From Geodermatophilus amargosae (GTDB lineage: Bacteria > Actinomycetota > Actinomycetes > Mycobacteriales > Geodermatophilaceae), in contig NZ_FPBA01000006.1 of assembly GCF_900116515.1 (NCBI RefSeq), forward strand, positions 88,118 through 152,117: 64,000 nt of DNA, read 5' to 3'. The position numbers and the translations under genes are program-made. Each line of letters begins with the position of its first letter. Within the stretch, counting starts at the first letter, position 1. Below are positions 16,287-24,954 of this stretch, piece by piece. Under the pieces are notes generated by a model. That model ran no database searches. It was given only the letters and a program-made list of their open reading frames with translations, and had not been told where the DNA came from.

Positions 16287-17873
16287 ATGCGGCCGGCGGA
16301 AGCGCCACTGCTGGAGATGCACGGCATCGTCAAGACGTTCCCGGGTGTCCGAGCGCTCGGCGGCGTCGACCTCGACGTCCGCGCGGGGGAGGTGCACTGC
16401 CTCCTCGGCCAGAACGGCGCCGGCAAGTCGACCCTGATCAAGGTCCTCGCGGGCGCCCACCAGCCCGACGAGGGCGCCATCACCTGGCGGGGCGAGCAGG
16501 TCCGGCTCTCCGACCCGCAGGCCGCGCTGTCGCTGGGCATCGCGACGATCTACCAGGAGCTCGACCTCGTCGCCGGGCTCACCGTCGCCGACAACGTCTT
16601 CCTGGGTCGGGAGCAGTCCCGCTTCGGGCTCACCTTCCCCGGCGAGATCAACCGGCGGGCCGCCGCGCTGCTGACCAGGCTCGGCCACCCCGAGATCCGG
16701 CCGGGTGCGGAGCTGGGCTCCCTGTCGGCGGCCTCGCAGCAGATGGTCAGCATCGCGCGGGCGCTGTCGCAGGACGCGCGGCTGATCATCATGGACGAGC
16801 CCTCCGCCGTCCTCGACAACGAGGAGGTCCAGCGCCTCTTCACCGTCATCCGCGACCTCACCGCCGAGGGCGTCGCGATCGTCTACATCTCCCACCGGCT
16901 CGAGGAGATCCGCGAGATCGGTGACCGCATCACCGTCCTCAAGGACGGCCGGACGGTCGCCACCGGGCTCCCCGCGCGCGAGACGCCGACCCGCGAGGTC
17001 ATCACGCTGATGACCGGCCGGGACATCGAGTACGTCTTCCCCGAGCGCCGCGAGCCGGTGTCCGGCGACCTGCAGCCGCTGCTCGAGGTCGAGGACCTCG
17101 GGCTGTACGGCACCTTCTCCGGGGTGTCGTTCACGGTCCGGCCCGGGGAGATCGTCGGGCTGGCCGGGCTCGTGGGCTCGGGCCGCTCGGAGATCCTCGA
17201 GACCGTCTACGGCGCGCGCCGGGCCACCTCGGGCCGGGTCCGCGTCGCCGGCCGGCGGCTGCGCCCGGGTGACGTCGGCGCCGCGGTCGCCGCCGGGATG
17301 GGCCTCGCGCCCGAGGAGCGCAAGAGCCAGGCGCTGCTGCTCGGTGAGTCCGTGGCCCGCAACATCACCATCTCCAGCCTGGCCCGCTTCTCCCGGGGCG
17401 GCCTGCTGTCCGGTGGCGCCGAGCGGGCCGCCGCGCGCGAGCAGGTCCGCTCCCTCGACGTGCGCCCCACCGACGAGACCCGCGAGGTGCGCACCCTCTC
17501 CGGCGGCAACCAGCAGAAGGTCGTCCTGGCCCGCTGGCTGCTGCGCGACTGCAAGGTGCTGCTGCTCGACGAGCCCACCCGCGGCGTCGACGTCGGCGCC
17601 CGCTCGGAGATCTACGCGCTGGTGCGCGACCTCGCCGACCGCGGGGTCGCCGTCGTCGTCGTCTCCAGCGAGATCCCCGAGGTGCTGGGGCTGGCCGACC
17701 GCGTCCTCGTGATCGCGGAGGGGCGGGTGTTGGCCCAGGAACCGGCCGAGGCGCTCGACGAGCACCGGGTGCTCGACCTGGTGATGCAGGGGACGACCAC
17801 GCACGGCCAAGGCCCGGTACTGCACGACACGACACACCTCGAGAAGGCGCAGCACGAAGGGACCGTGGCATGA
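16287..17873 (+). CDS. sugar ABC transporter ATP-binding protein (RbsA/XylG type, two ABC domains)
   Basis: A 528-residue double ATPase. First domain (residues about 8-240): Walker A GQNGAGKST, signature LSAASQQMVSIARALS, Walker B LIIMDEPSAVLD, switch ISHRLEE. Second domain (about 265-505): degenerate Walker A GLVGSGRSEILE, signature LSGGNQQKVVLARWLL, Walker B VLLLDEPTRGVDVG. This asymmetry is normal for the carbohydrate uptake CUT2 family, where ATP binding at one site differs. It powers import by the downstream permease and lipoprotein. ATG 16287 has AGGTGAGG just before it. The stop overlaps the permease start by four bases (ATGA). Confidence 0.93.
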   Translation: MRPAEAPLLEMHGIVKTFPGVRALGGVDLDVRAGEVHCLLGQNGAGKSTLIKVLAGAHQPDEGAITWRGEQVRLSDPQAALSLGIATIYQELDLVAGLTVADNVFLGREQSRFGLTFPGEINRRAAALLTRLGHPEIRPGAELGSLSAASQQMVSIARALSQDARLIIMDEPSAVLDNEEVQRLFTVIRDLTAEGVAIVYISHRLEEIREIGDRITVLKDGRTVATGLPARETPTREVITLMTGRDIEYVFPERREPVSGDLQPLLEVEDLGLYGTFSGVSFTVRPGEIVGLAGLVGSGRSEILETVYGARRATSGRVRVAGRRLRPGDVGAAVAAGMGLAPEERKSQALLLGESVARNITISSLARFSRGGLLSGGAERAAAREQVRSLDVRPTDETREVRTLSGGNQQKVVLARWLLRDCKVLLLDEPTRGVDVGARSEIYALVRDLADRGVAVVVVSSEIPEVLGLADRVLVIAEGRVLAQEPAEALDEHRVLDLVMQGTTTHGQGPVLHDTTHLEKAQHEGTVA

Positions 17874-19060
17874 GCAGCGACACCAGCAGCGACACCAGTG
17901 GCGGCAGCACCACCCTGACGGCGGGAGCGGGGAAGTCCGACACCGGCCGCCAGGAGCGCTCCAGCGGCAGCTTCATGGCCGGGCCGGTGGGTCGCAACCT
18001 GGGCCTGGTCGTCGCGCTCGTGATCCTCTGCATCGTCGGCGTGATCACGGCCGGTGACCGCTTCGCCGACGTCGACAACGTCCTGACCATCCTCCGGCTG
18101 GCCTCGGTCATCGGCGTGGTCAGCATCGGCATGACCTTCGTGATCATCGGTGGCGGCATCGACCTGTCGGTGGGCGCGCTGGTGGCGCTGGCGTCGGTGT
18201 GGGCCACCACCCTGGCCACCCAGCAGCTGGCCGAGGACGTCCACTGGATCGTCATGGTGTTCACGGCGATCGTCGTGGGCGCGGTCGCCGGGCTGGTCAA
18301 CGGCCTGGTCATCGCCTACGGCAAGCTCGCTGCGTTCATCGCCACGCTGGCGATGCTCGCCGCCGCCCGCGGCCTGGCCGAGATAATCGCCAACCGCCGC
18401 ACCCAGATCGTCCGGGACAGCGACTTCCTCGCCTTCTTCTCGGGGGACGTCCTGGGGGTCCCGACGCTGGTGCTGATCTTCGCGCTGGTCGCCGCCGCCG
18501 GGTGGGTGCTGCTCAACCGCACCACCTTCGGCCGGCGCACCTTCGCCGTCGGCGGCAACGCCGAGGCCGCCCGGCTGGCCGGCATCCGGGTGCAGCGGCA
18601 CACGGTCAAGCTCTACGTGCTCTCCGGTATCACCTGCGGCATCGCGGCCGTCATGATCATGGCGCGGACGACGACCGGCAGTTCGACGCACGGCGGCCTC
18701 TACGAGCTCGACGCGATCGCCGCGGTGGTCATCGGCGGCACGCTGCTCATCGGCGGCCGCGGGACGATCGTCGGCACCGTCCTCGGCGTCCTGATCTTCA
18801 CGACGCTGGGCAACGTCTTCACGCTCAACAACCTGTCGAGCTCGGCCCAGGCGGTCGCCCGAGGCGTGATCATCATCCTCGCCGTCATGCTGCAGCAGCG
18901 CCTGGCCACCGGCGGCTTCAGCTTCCGCCGGCCCTCCTCCGGGGGCTCGGCCGGCGGCCCGGTGCTGACCGGTTCGCCCTCCGGCTCGGTGTCCGGAGGG
19001 ACCACCGCGGAGGGCGGCCCGGGCGGCGCCCGGCCGACCGCGACCGGCAAGACGCTCTAG
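17870..19060 (+). CDS. sugar ABC transporter permease (RbsC/XylH type)
   Basis: A 396-residue inner-membrane permease of the BPD_transp_2 family. After a Ser/Thr/Gly-rich cytoplasmic N-terminus of about 40 residues come eight to ten membrane helices; the family stretch MTFVIIGGGIDLSVGALVAL and FGRRTFAVGGNAEAARLAGI are clear. The loop AIAAVVIGGTLLIGGRGTIV is the conserved C-terminal signature. The last 50 residues are a disordered Gly/Ser/Thr tail. It forms the channel dimer driven by the preceding ATPase. Start ATG 17870 overlaps the ATPase stop. Two strong hairpins follow before the binding-protein gene. Confidence 0.93.
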   Translation: MSSDTSSDTSGGSTTLTAGAGKSDTGRQERSSGSFMAGPVGRNLGLVVALVILCIVGVITAGDRFADVDNVLTILRLASVIGVVSIGMTFVIIGGGIDLSVGALVALASVWATTLATQQLAEDVHWIVMVFTAIVVGAVAGLVNGLVIAYGKLAAFIATLAMLAAARGLAEIIANRRTQIVRDSDFLAFFSGDVLGVPTLVLIFALVAAAGWVLLNRTTFGRRTFAVGGNAEAARLAGIRVQRHTVKLYVLSGITCGIAAVMIMARTTTGSSTHGGLYELDAIAAVVIGGTLLIGGRGTIVGTVLGVLIFTTLGNVFTLNNLSSSAQAVARGVIIILAVMLQQRLATGGFSFRRPSSGGSAGGPVLTGSPSGSVSGGTTAEGGPGGARPTATGKTL

Positions 19061-19075
19061 TCCCACCTGGACAGC

Positions 19076-19131
19076 CCGGCGCGCGATGCCGCGCGCCGGC
19101 GGCACCACCCACCGGACCTCCCGTCCGGTGG
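19076..19131 (+). promoter_or_regulatory. tandem intergenic hairpins between permease and binding-protein genes
   Basis: First: perfect 10-base arms CCGGCGCGCG / CGCGCGCCGG around ATGC (19076-19099). Second: perfect 9-base arms CCACCGGAC / GTCCGGTGG around CTCCC (19109-19131). Neither has a T-run. In ABC operons such structures commonly protect the binding-protein transcript from decay or partly end the upstream message, raising the amount of binding protein. Confidence 0.65.
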
Positions 19132-19178
19132 TGTCCCACCCCGGCTCCCGCACAGGGGGCGAGACCCGAGGAGAGCAC

Positions 19179-20234
19179 ATGTCTGCAACGAGGCAGCGCC
19201 CGTTCCGCCGTCTGCCGTACGCCACGGTCGCCCTGCTCAGCGCAGGCGTGCTCGCGGCCGGCTGCACCAGCAACACCCCGGAGGACACCGGCGGCGGGGG
19301 CGGCGGCAACGAGGCGGCGAGCGCCAACGACGAGCCCGGCGAGACCGTCACCATCGGCTTCTCCGCGCCCGCCGCGGACCACGGCTGGATGGCCGGCATC
19401 ACCGAGGCCGCCCGCGCGGAGGCCGAGAAGTACGAGGACGTCGAGCTCGTGGTCGCGGAGGGCACGAACGACGTCAGCACCCAGATCAGCCAGGTGGAGA
19501 CGTTCATCAACGACGGCGTCGACGCCATCGTGCTGCTGCCCTTCGACGGTGCCGCGATGACCCCGGTCGCGCTGCAGGCGATGGAGGCCGGGATCCCGGT
19601 CATCAACGTCGATCGCCAGTTCGACAGCCCGTTCGCCGCCCGCGCCACCATCCTGGGCGACAACTACGGCATGGGCGTCTCCGCCGGCACCTACGTCTGC
19701 GAGCAGCTCGGGGACAACCCGGACGCCGTCGTCGCCGAGATCGCCGGCATCGACTCGCTGCCGCTGACCCAGGAGCGCAGCCAGGGCTTCGCCGACGCGC
19801 TGGCCGACTGCGGGCTCAACGTCGACAACCGCGTCGCCGCCGACTTCACCGTCGAGGGCGGCGAGGAGGCGGCCTCCAACCTGCTGCAGGCCGCGCCGCA
19901 GATCGACGCCATCTGGAACCACGACGACGACCAGGGCGTCGGCGTCCTGGCCGCCATCCAGAGCGCCGGCCGCGACGAGTTCTTCATGGTCGGCGGTGCC
20001 GGCTCGGCCAACGCCATGCGGGCGATCCAGGAGGGCAACTCGGTCCTGCAGGCGACGGTCATCTACCCGTCGACCCAGGGCGCCGACGGCATCGCGCTGG
20101 CCCGCCTGGTCGCGCAGGACAAGAACCTGTCCGACGTCGCCTCGCAGGAGGTCCCGCGGCAGATCGTGCTGAACGCGCCGGTCGTGACCGCGGACAACGT
20201 CGACCAGTACATCGACAGCGCCTTCGAGTCCTGA
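19179..20234 (+). CDS. sugar-binding lipoprotein of the ABC transporter (Peripla_BP_4 family)
   Basis: A 351-residue extracytoplasmic solute-binding protein. The signal peptide RRLPYATVALLSAGVLAAGC ends in a lipobox (LAAGC), so the mature protein is lipid-anchored at Cys near residue 28. A Gly-rich linker precedes the two-lobed binding fold: TVTIGFSAPAADHGWMAGIT, VDAIVLLPFDGAAMTPVALQ, GIPVINVDRQ and IDAIWNHDDDQGVGVLAAIQ are characteristic of ribose/xylose/inositol binders. It captures the sugar and delivers it to the permease. ATG 19179 follows GAGGAGA. A 14-base perfect hairpin lies after the stop. Ligand not determinable by eye. Confidence 0.92.
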   Translation: MSATRQRPFRRLPYATVALLSAGVLAAGCTSNTPEDTGGGGGGNEAASANDEPGETVTIGFSAPAADHGWMAGITEAARAEAEKYEDVELVVAEGTNDVSTQISQVETFINDGVDAIVLLPFDGAAMTPVALQAMEAGIPVINVDRQFDSPFAARATILGDNYGMGVSAGTYVCEQLGDNPDAVVAEIAGIDSLPLTQERSQGFADALADCGLNVDNRVAADFTVEGGEEAASNLLQAAPQIDAIWNHDDDQGVGVLAAIQSAGRDEFFMVGGAGSANAMRAIQEGNSVLQATVIYPSTQGADGIALARLVAQDKNLSDVASQEVPRQIVLNAPVVTADNVDQYIDSAFES

Positions 20235-20242
20235 TCCACCCG

Positions 20243-20274
20243 GGCGGGGCCGCCGGTCCGCCGGCGGCCCCGCC
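20243..20274 (+). terminator. strong hairpin after the binding-protein gene (attenuator or processing structure)
   Basis: Perfect 14-base arms beginning GGCGGGGCCGCCGG around TCCG, eight bases after the lipoprotein stop. There is no T-run and the next gene begins 22 bases later, so it may only partly terminate or may stabilise the upstream message. Confidence 0.65.
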
Positions 20275-20296
20275 TCCCTCCCCGAGGAGATCTGAG

Positions 20297-21478
20297 ATGA
20301 CCTCGCCCGACCGGCCGACCCTCGGGGTGGGCCTGATCGGCTACGCCTTCATGGGCGCGGCGCACTCGCAGGCCTGGCGTACCGCCCCCCACTTCTTCGA
20401 CCTCCCGCTGCGCCCCGACCTGCGGGTGCTGGCCGGCCGCGACGCCACCCGCGTGGCCGAGGCCGCCGGGAAGCTCGGCTGGGCCGAGACCGAGACCGAC
20501 TGGCGCCGCGTCGTCGAGCGCGACGACGTGGCCCTCGTCGACGTCTGCACGCCCGGCGACACCCACGCCGAGATCGCCATCGCCGCGCTCGAGGCCGGCA
20601 AGCACGTGCTGTGCGAGAAGCCGCTCGCCAACTCCGTCGCCGAGGCCGAGGCGATGACCGAGGCCGCCGCCCGGGCCGCCGCCCGCGGTGTGCGGTCGAT
20701 GGTGGGCTTCACCTACCGCCGGGTGCCGGCGATCGGCCTGGCCCGCACGCTCGTCGCCGAGGGCCGGCTGGGCCGGATCCGGCACGTGCGCGCGGCCTAC
20801 CTGCAGGACTGGATCGCCGACCCGTCGGCACCGATGTCGTGGCGGCTGGAGAAGGACAAGGCCGGCTCCGGCGCGCTCGGCGACATCGGGGCGCACGTCG
20901 TCGACCTGACGCAGTACATCACCGGCGAGACCGTCACCGGCGTGAGCGCGCTGCTGGAGACCTTCGTCAAGGAGCGCCCGCTGCCGGCGGCTGCCGGGTC
21001 GCTGTCCGGCGTCGCCGGGGAGGGCATGGGGCAGGTGACCGTCGACGACGCCGCGGTGTTCCTGGGCCGCTTCTCCGGCGGGGCGGTGGCCACCTTCGAG
21101 GCCACCCGCTTCGCGCTGGGCCGCAAGAACGGCATCCGGATCGAGATCAACGGGTCCGAGGGCAGCCTGGCCTTCGACTTCGAGGACATGAACGTCCTGG
21201 AGTTCTTCGACGGCACCGATCCCGCCGAGCGCGCCGGCTTCCGGCGGATCATCGTGACCGAGCCCGAGCACCCCTACGTCGCCGCGTGGTGGCCGGCCGG
21301 TCACGGCCTGGGCTACGAGCACGGGTTCACCCACCAGGCCGTCGACCTGGTCACCGCGATCGCCAAGGACGAGGACCCGACGCCGTCGTTCGCCGACGGA
21401 CTGCAGGTCCAGCGCGTCCTGGACGCCGTCGAGCGCAGCGCCGCCGCGGACTCGACGTGGACGCCCGTCTCCGCCTGA
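20297..21478 (+). CDS. Gfo/Idh/MocA family oxidoreductase
   Basis: A 393-residue NAD(P)-dependent sugar or inositol dehydrogenase. The Rossmann start VGLIGYAFMGAAHSQAW (residues about 11-27), the family motif HVLCEKPLAN with the catalytic Lys, and the second-domain GSGALGDIGAHVVDLTQYIT with the conserved Asp and His are present. Such enzymes oxidise a hydroxyl of a sugar, polyol or sugar acid. It follows the transporter and precedes a TIM-barrel isomerase, so it should catalyse the first step on the imported compound. ATG 20297 follows GAGGAGATCTG. A 17-base tandem duplication covers its stop codon and the DNA just after. Confidence 0.92.
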   Translation: MTSPDRPTLGVGLIGYAFMGAAHSQAWRTAPHFFDLPLRPDLRVLAGRDATRVAEAAGKLGWAETETDWRRVVERDDVALVDVCTPGDTHAEIAIAALEAGKHVLCEKPLANSVAEAEAMTEAAARAAARGVRSMVGFTYRRVPAIGLARTLVAEGRLGRIRHVRAAYLQDWIADPSAPMSWRLEKDKAGSGALGDIGAHVVDLTQYITGETVTGVSALLETFVKERPLPAAAGSLSGVAGEGMGQVTVDDAAVFLGRFSGGAVATFEATRFALGRKNGIRIEINGSEGSLAFDFEDMNVLEFFDGTDPAERAGFRRIIVTEPEHPYVAAWWPAGHGLGYEHGFTHQAVDLVTAIAKDEDPTPSFADGLQVQRVLDAVERSAAADSTWTPVSA

Positions 21479-21512
21479 ACCCCGTCCCCGCCTGAACCCC
21501 GTCCCCGCCTGA
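21472..21512 (+). repeat. 17-base tandem duplication over the oxidoreductase stop codon
   Basis: CGCCTGAACCCCGTCCC occurs twice in a row and is followed by a third partial CGCCTGA. Each unit carries a TGA, so the original stop codon has been copied twice by slippage without changing the protein. Confidence 0.85.
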
Positions 21513-21532
21513 CGACCCGCAGGAGGAACCGC

Positions 21533-22540
21533 ATGCCCCGCCCCGTCACCCTGTTCACCGGCCAGTGGGCCGACCTGCCCTTCGAGGAGATGTGCCGGCT
21601 GGCCTCCGAGTGGGGGTACGACGGCCTGGAGATCGCCTGCTGGGGCGACCACCTCGACGTCGTGCGCGCAGCCGAGGACGACGCCTACGTCGCCGACCGC
21701 AAGGCACTGCTCGAGAAGTACGGACTGTCGGTCTACGCCATCTCCAACCACCTCAACGGCCAGGCCGTCTGCGACGACCCGATCGACGAGCGGCACCGCG
21801 GCATGGTCAACCCCCGCGTGTGGGGCGACGGCGACCCCGAGGGCGTGCGGCAGCGCGCGGCCGAGGAGATGAAGGCGACCGCGCGCGCCGCGGCCAGGCT
21901 CGGCGTGAAGACCGTCGTCGGGTTCACCGGGTCGAAGATCTGGAAGACCGTGGCGATGTTCCCGCCGGTGCCCGAGTCGATGATCGAGGACGGCTACCGC
22001 GACTTCGCCGACCGGTGGAACCCGATCCTCGACGTCTTCGACGAGGTCGGCGTCCGGTTCGCCCACGAGGTGCACCCGTCGGAGATCGCCTACGACTACT
22101 GGACGACGGTCCGCACCATGGAGGCGATCGGGCACCGCGAGGCGTTCGGGCTGAACTGGGACCCGTCGCACTTCGTGTGGCAGGACCTCGACCCCGTGTC
22201 GTTCATCTGGGACTTCAAGGACCGGATCTACCACGTGGACTGCAAGGACGCGAAGAAGCAGGTGGGCAACGGCCGCAACGGCCGGATGGGCTCGCACCTC
22301 CCGTGGGCCGACCCGCGGCGCGGCTGGGACTTCGTCTCGACCGGCCACGGGGACGTCCCGTGGGAGGCCTGCTTCCGGATGCTCAACACCATCGGCTACG
22401 ACGGGCCGATCTCGGTGGAGTGGGAGGACGCCGGCATGGACCGCCTGGTCGGGGCCCCCGAGGCTCTCGCCTTCGTCCGCCGGCTGGCGTTCGACCCGCC
22501 GGCGGCCGCCTTCGACGCCGCCTTCTCCAGCGGCAACTGA
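21533..22540 (+). CDS. sugar phosphate isomerase/epimerase (xylose-isomerase-like TIM barrel)
   Basis: A 335-residue AP-endonuclease-2-type TIM barrel. Conserved elements include [20 protein letters not shown] with [37 protein letters not shown] (metal Glu/His region), [30 protein letters not shown] and the terminal [12 protein letters not shown] supplying a metal-binding Glu. Relatives include inosose isomerases/dehydratases and hydroxypyruvate isomerases acting after an oxidoreductase step. It is the last gene of the sugar operon; AGGAGG lies six bases before ATG 21533 and a 15-base terminator hairpin follows. The exact reaction is open. Confidence 0.9.
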   Translation: MPRPVTLFTGQWADLPFEEMCRLASEWGYDGLEIACWGDHLDVVRAAEDDAYVADRKALLEKYGLSVYAISNHLNGQAVCDDPIDERHRGMVNPRVWGDGDPEGVRQRAAEEMKATARAAARLGVKTVVGFTGSKIWKTVAMFPPVPESMIEDGYRDFADRWNPILDVFDEVGVRFAHEVHPSEIAYDYWTTVRTMEAIGHREAFGLNWDPSHFVWQDLDPVSFIWDFKDRIYHVDCKDAKKQVGNGRNGRMGSHLPWADPRRGWDFVSTGHGDVPWEACFRMLNTIGYDGPISVEWEDAGMDRLVGAPEALAFVRRLAFDPPAAAFDAAFSSGN

Positions 22541-22568
22541 GCCCCGGCCTCGTCGGGACGGGGACTGC

Positions 22569-22602
22569 GGAGGGCCGGGCGCGGACGCGCGCCCGGCCCT
22601 CC
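22569..22602 (+). terminator. bidirectional terminator hairpin after the sugar operon
   Basis: Perfect 15-base arms beginning GGAGGGCCGGGCGCG around GACG. It lies in the 69-base gap between the convergent isomerase and membrane-protein genes, so it can end transcription from both sides. Confidence 0.8.
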
Positions 22603-22609
22603 GTGCGCG

Positions 22610-23029
22610 TCAGCGGCCGGTCCGCCGCGTGGTGAGGACGACGAGTGCGACGAGGACGACGGCGGCGGCGGCCTCCACCCAGAACGACTCCCACCACAGG
22701 GTCGCCGCGGTGGTCTCGACGAAGCCGAACAGCCCCACCGTCGTCGACACGACCAACGCGGCCAGCGACCCGGCGGCGAACAGGGCACCCAGCGTCGCCG
22801 CCCACGGCACCAGGCGCGGTGGCGCGCCCAGGAGGAGCAGTGCGCCACCGACCCCGAGCACGGCCTGCACCAGGAAGGCCGGGCCGATCACGTCGATGCC
22901 GCTGTAGCCCTGCTGCCACAGGTAGCCGTGGATGACGGCGATGGCCGCCAGCAGCGCCGCGCCGGCCAGTCGCAGCAACGCGATCGCGACACCGGTCCGC
23001 GGGGTGCGCGTCGCGGTGCGCCCGCTCAT
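22610..23029 (-). CDS. small four-helix membrane protein
   Basis: A 139-residue hydrophobic protein with four predicted membrane helices (LLRLAGAALLAAIAVIHGYL, FLVQAVLGVGGALLLLG, LVPWAATLGALFAAGSLAAL, FWVEAAAAVVLVALVVL) and short basic ends. ATG 23029 overlaps the stop of the cupredoxin gene by four bases (ATGA), so the pair is translationally coupled. Its partner is a copper-site lipoprotein, so this may be an electron-transfer or copper-handling membrane component, but that is only inference from position. I do not recognise a named family. Confidence 0.8.
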   Translation of the reverse strand: MSGRTATRTPRTGVAIALLRLAGAALLAAIAVIHGYLWQQGYSGIDVIGPAFLVQAVLGVGGALLLLGAPPRLVPWAATLGALFAAGSLAALVVSTTVGLFGFVETTAATLWWESFWVEAAAAVVLVALVVLTTRRTGR

Positions 23030-23574
23030 GCGCCGACCACCACGGTCGTCGCCATGCCCATCGCCCGGTGGTTGGCGATGGAGCAGTAGAAGACGTACTC
23101 GCCCTCCTCGAGGGTGACCGTGAGCGTGGCCGACGCGCCCGGCGCGATGGTCTCGGTCGCGGCGACGTCGGCGCCGTCCCGCTCGACCACCAGGTCGTGG
23201 GTGGCGTTCCCCTCGTTGACCACCTCGAGGGTGTAGCTGCCTGGGGAGAAGGAGTCCTCGGAGAGCTCGATGTACATCTCGCCCTCGGTCGCGGTGACCG
23301 TCCGGGCCTCGGCCGGTGGGGGAGCCCCGGCAGAGGCGGTGCTCTCCGGTGCGGCGCTGCTCGGTGCGGCGCTGCTCTGTGCCGGGCTGCTCGGTGCGGC
23401 GCTCCCGGACGTGCTGCTCCCGGGCGACGTGCTCTCCGAGTGCTCCCCCTCGGCATGGGCGCTGGCCGAGGCGGCCGGGGCGGTGGCGCCCCCGCCGTCG
23501 TCCGAGCACGCACCCAGCAGGGCGATGGACAGGATGAGGACGAGTGCCGCAGGGCGGCGGGTGGGGTGGTGCAC
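23026..23574 (-). CDS. cupredoxin (plastocyanin-like) lipoprotein
   Basis: A 182-residue lipoprotein. The signal peptide PAALVLILSIALLGAC ends in a lipobox; a 60-residue Ser/Ala/Pro linker follows; then a cupredoxin domain. The type 1 copper ligands are readable: His in NATHDLVVE, then Cys, His and Met in YCSIANHRAMGM. The fold implies one-electron transfer at the outer membrane face, or copper binding. GTG 23574 follows AGGAGG with a five-base gap; the longer upstream frame lacks a site. It is coupled to the downstream four-helix membrane protein and follows the alpha/beta hydrolase gene by 106 bases. Confidence 0.9.
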   Translation of the reverse strand: MHHPTRRPAALVLILSIALLGACSDDGGGATAPAASASAHAEGEHSESTSPGSSTSGSAAPSSPAQSSAAPSSAAPESTASAGAPPPAEARTVTATEGEMYIELSEDSFSPGSYTLEVVNEGNATHDLVVERDGADVAATETIAPGASATLTVTLEEGEYVFYCSIANHRAMGMATTVVVGA

Positions 23575-23680
23575 GCGAGCCTCCTCCGAGCCGACGGTGG
23601 TCCCGCCCCGGCAGCGGCGCACCGTTGGCCCGCGATACTGACGGTCCGCAGCGGTTCTCCGGAACCCCTTCCGTCTCGGA

Positions 23681-24613
23681 TCAGGACACGGACGGAACGG
23701 CACCCACGCGCCGGCACCAGGTCACCACGGTGGCCAGCACCTCGGCGTCCACCGGCCGGCGCAGCTCGCCGCGGTAGGCGCGCAGCGACGCCGGCCCCGG
23801 CTGGCGGCGCAGCGTGTGCGTGAGGTCGGGGACGCACAGTGTCTCGACCGGGCCGGGGACCGTCGCGGCGATCACGGCCAGGTCCCCCGGGTCGACCTGC
23901 AGGTCCTTCTCGCCGGTGACCGCCAGCACGGGCACCGCCAGGCGAGCGAGGTCCTCACGCGGGTCGTGGGCCAGGAACTCCCGGTGCCAGCGCGCGTTGA
24001 GCCGCGCCCCGCCGACGCGGGCGACGTCGGTGGTGGTCGCGCGGACCCGCTCGTGGTTGGCGGCCACCTTCGACTCCAGGTCGGTGCGCAGCAGCCGCAG
24101 CAGGCCGCGCACCGGGGCGGGCAGCGTCGGGCCGATCCGCCGGGCCTGCCAGCGCAGCAGCTCGTCGCCCGGTGTCGCCGACCCGGCCAGCAGCACCACC
24201 CCGGCCGCGGGGACGCCGCGCGCAGCGGCCATCGCGGCGAGCAGCGCGCCCTCGCTGTGGCCGGCCAGCACGATCCGGCCGGCGTCCACCTCCGGCCGGG
24301 CGGCGAGGGCGTCCCGCGCGCGGACCAGGTCGTCGGCGTTGTCGTCCAGGCCGGCCCGCCGCCAGTCACCGGGGGTGCCGCCGACGCCGCGCTTGTCGTA
24401 GCGCAGGGAGGCGAGCCCTCCCTGGGCCAGGGCGTGCGCCAGCTCCCGCGTGACGCCGAAGCGCATCCTCCGGTGGTCGGAGTCGCGGTCCAGCGGCCCG
24501 GAGCCCGGCGCCAGCAGCACCGCGGGAACGGGGCCGGGTGCGTCCGGGAGGGTCAGCGTGCCGGCCAGCGGGGGATCGCCGGGCACGGTCACCGGCACCT
24601 CGCGCGCGCTCAC
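23681..24613 (-). CDS. alpha/beta hydrolase (S9/dienelactone-hydrolase-like)
   Basis: A 310-residue serine hydrolase. AVLLAPGSGPLDRDSDHRR gives the oxyanion loop, LRYDKRGVGGTPGDWRRAG the conserved strand-turn, VLAGHSEGALLAAM the nucleophile elbow (GHSEG), VTGEKDLQVDPGD the acid and DLTHTLRRQPGP the His. The PGSGP...DRDSD...RYDKRG layout matches a group of peptidase S9-like esterases of unknown substrate. GTG 24613 overlaps the TGA of the preceding small gene (GTGA) and is therefore preferred over the longer frame. It is cytoplasmic by sequence. Confidence 0.88.
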   Translation of the reverse strand: MSAREVPVTVPGDPPLAGTLTLPDAPGPVPAVLLAPGSGPLDRDSDHRRMRFGVTRELAHALAQGGLASLRYDKRGVGGTPGDWRRAGLDDNADDLVRARDALAARPEVDAGRIVLAGHSEGALLAAMAAARGVPAAGVVLLAGSATPGDELLRWQARRIGPTLPAPVRGLLRLLRTDLESKVAANHERVRATTTDVARVGGARLNARWHREFLAHDPREDLARLAVPVLAVTGEKDLQVDPGDLAVIAATVPGPVETLCVPDLTHTLRRQPGPASLRAYRGELRRPVDAEVLATVVTWCRRVGAVPSVS

Positions 24614-24954
24614 CGCCTGGCTCCCGAGACCGCCGCCACGACGGCCGGTGCGTCGTCCACGGTGACGAGGACGGTGTCGTAGCGCTGCCCGGTGAGCTCG
24701 AGGCGGACGGCCGGGCCGCGACGCACGCTGAGGAGGGTCTTCGTCCCCCGCCGGCGCCACGTGCCGATCCGGCGGGCGGGCAGGCCGAGTCCCGGCGCCC
24801 GGAGCCCGCGGACCGCGGCCAGGCCCTCGGGGACCACCTCGGCCGAGCGCACCGCGGCCAGCGGGACCTCGAGGTCGCGCAGCAGGCCGAGCACCTTCTC
24901 GGCCCGGGTGAGGGAGATGCGGAGGGTGCGGGGTGTCGTCTCGATCGTCGCCAT
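24610..24954 (-). CDS. small PH-like protein of unknown function
   Basis: A 114-residue soluble protein, TPRTLRISLTRAEKVLGLLR at the start, then a beta-rich run (LPARRIGTWRRRGTKTLLSV, AVRLELTGQRYDTVLVTVDD). Strand pattern and length resemble bacterial PH-like proteins seen beside regulators, but no catalytic residues can be seen. Its stop is fused to the start of the hydrolase gene (GTGA). It diverges from an HTH regulator across a short AT-richer region with inverted repeats, so it and the hydrolase are probably that regulator's targets. Confidence 0.75.
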   Translation of the reverse strand: MATIETTPRTLRISLTRAEKVLGLLRDLEVPLAAVRSAEVVPEGLAAVRGLRAPGLGLPARRIGTWRRRGTKTLLSVRRGPAVRLELTGQRYDTVLVTVDDAPAVVAAVSGARR

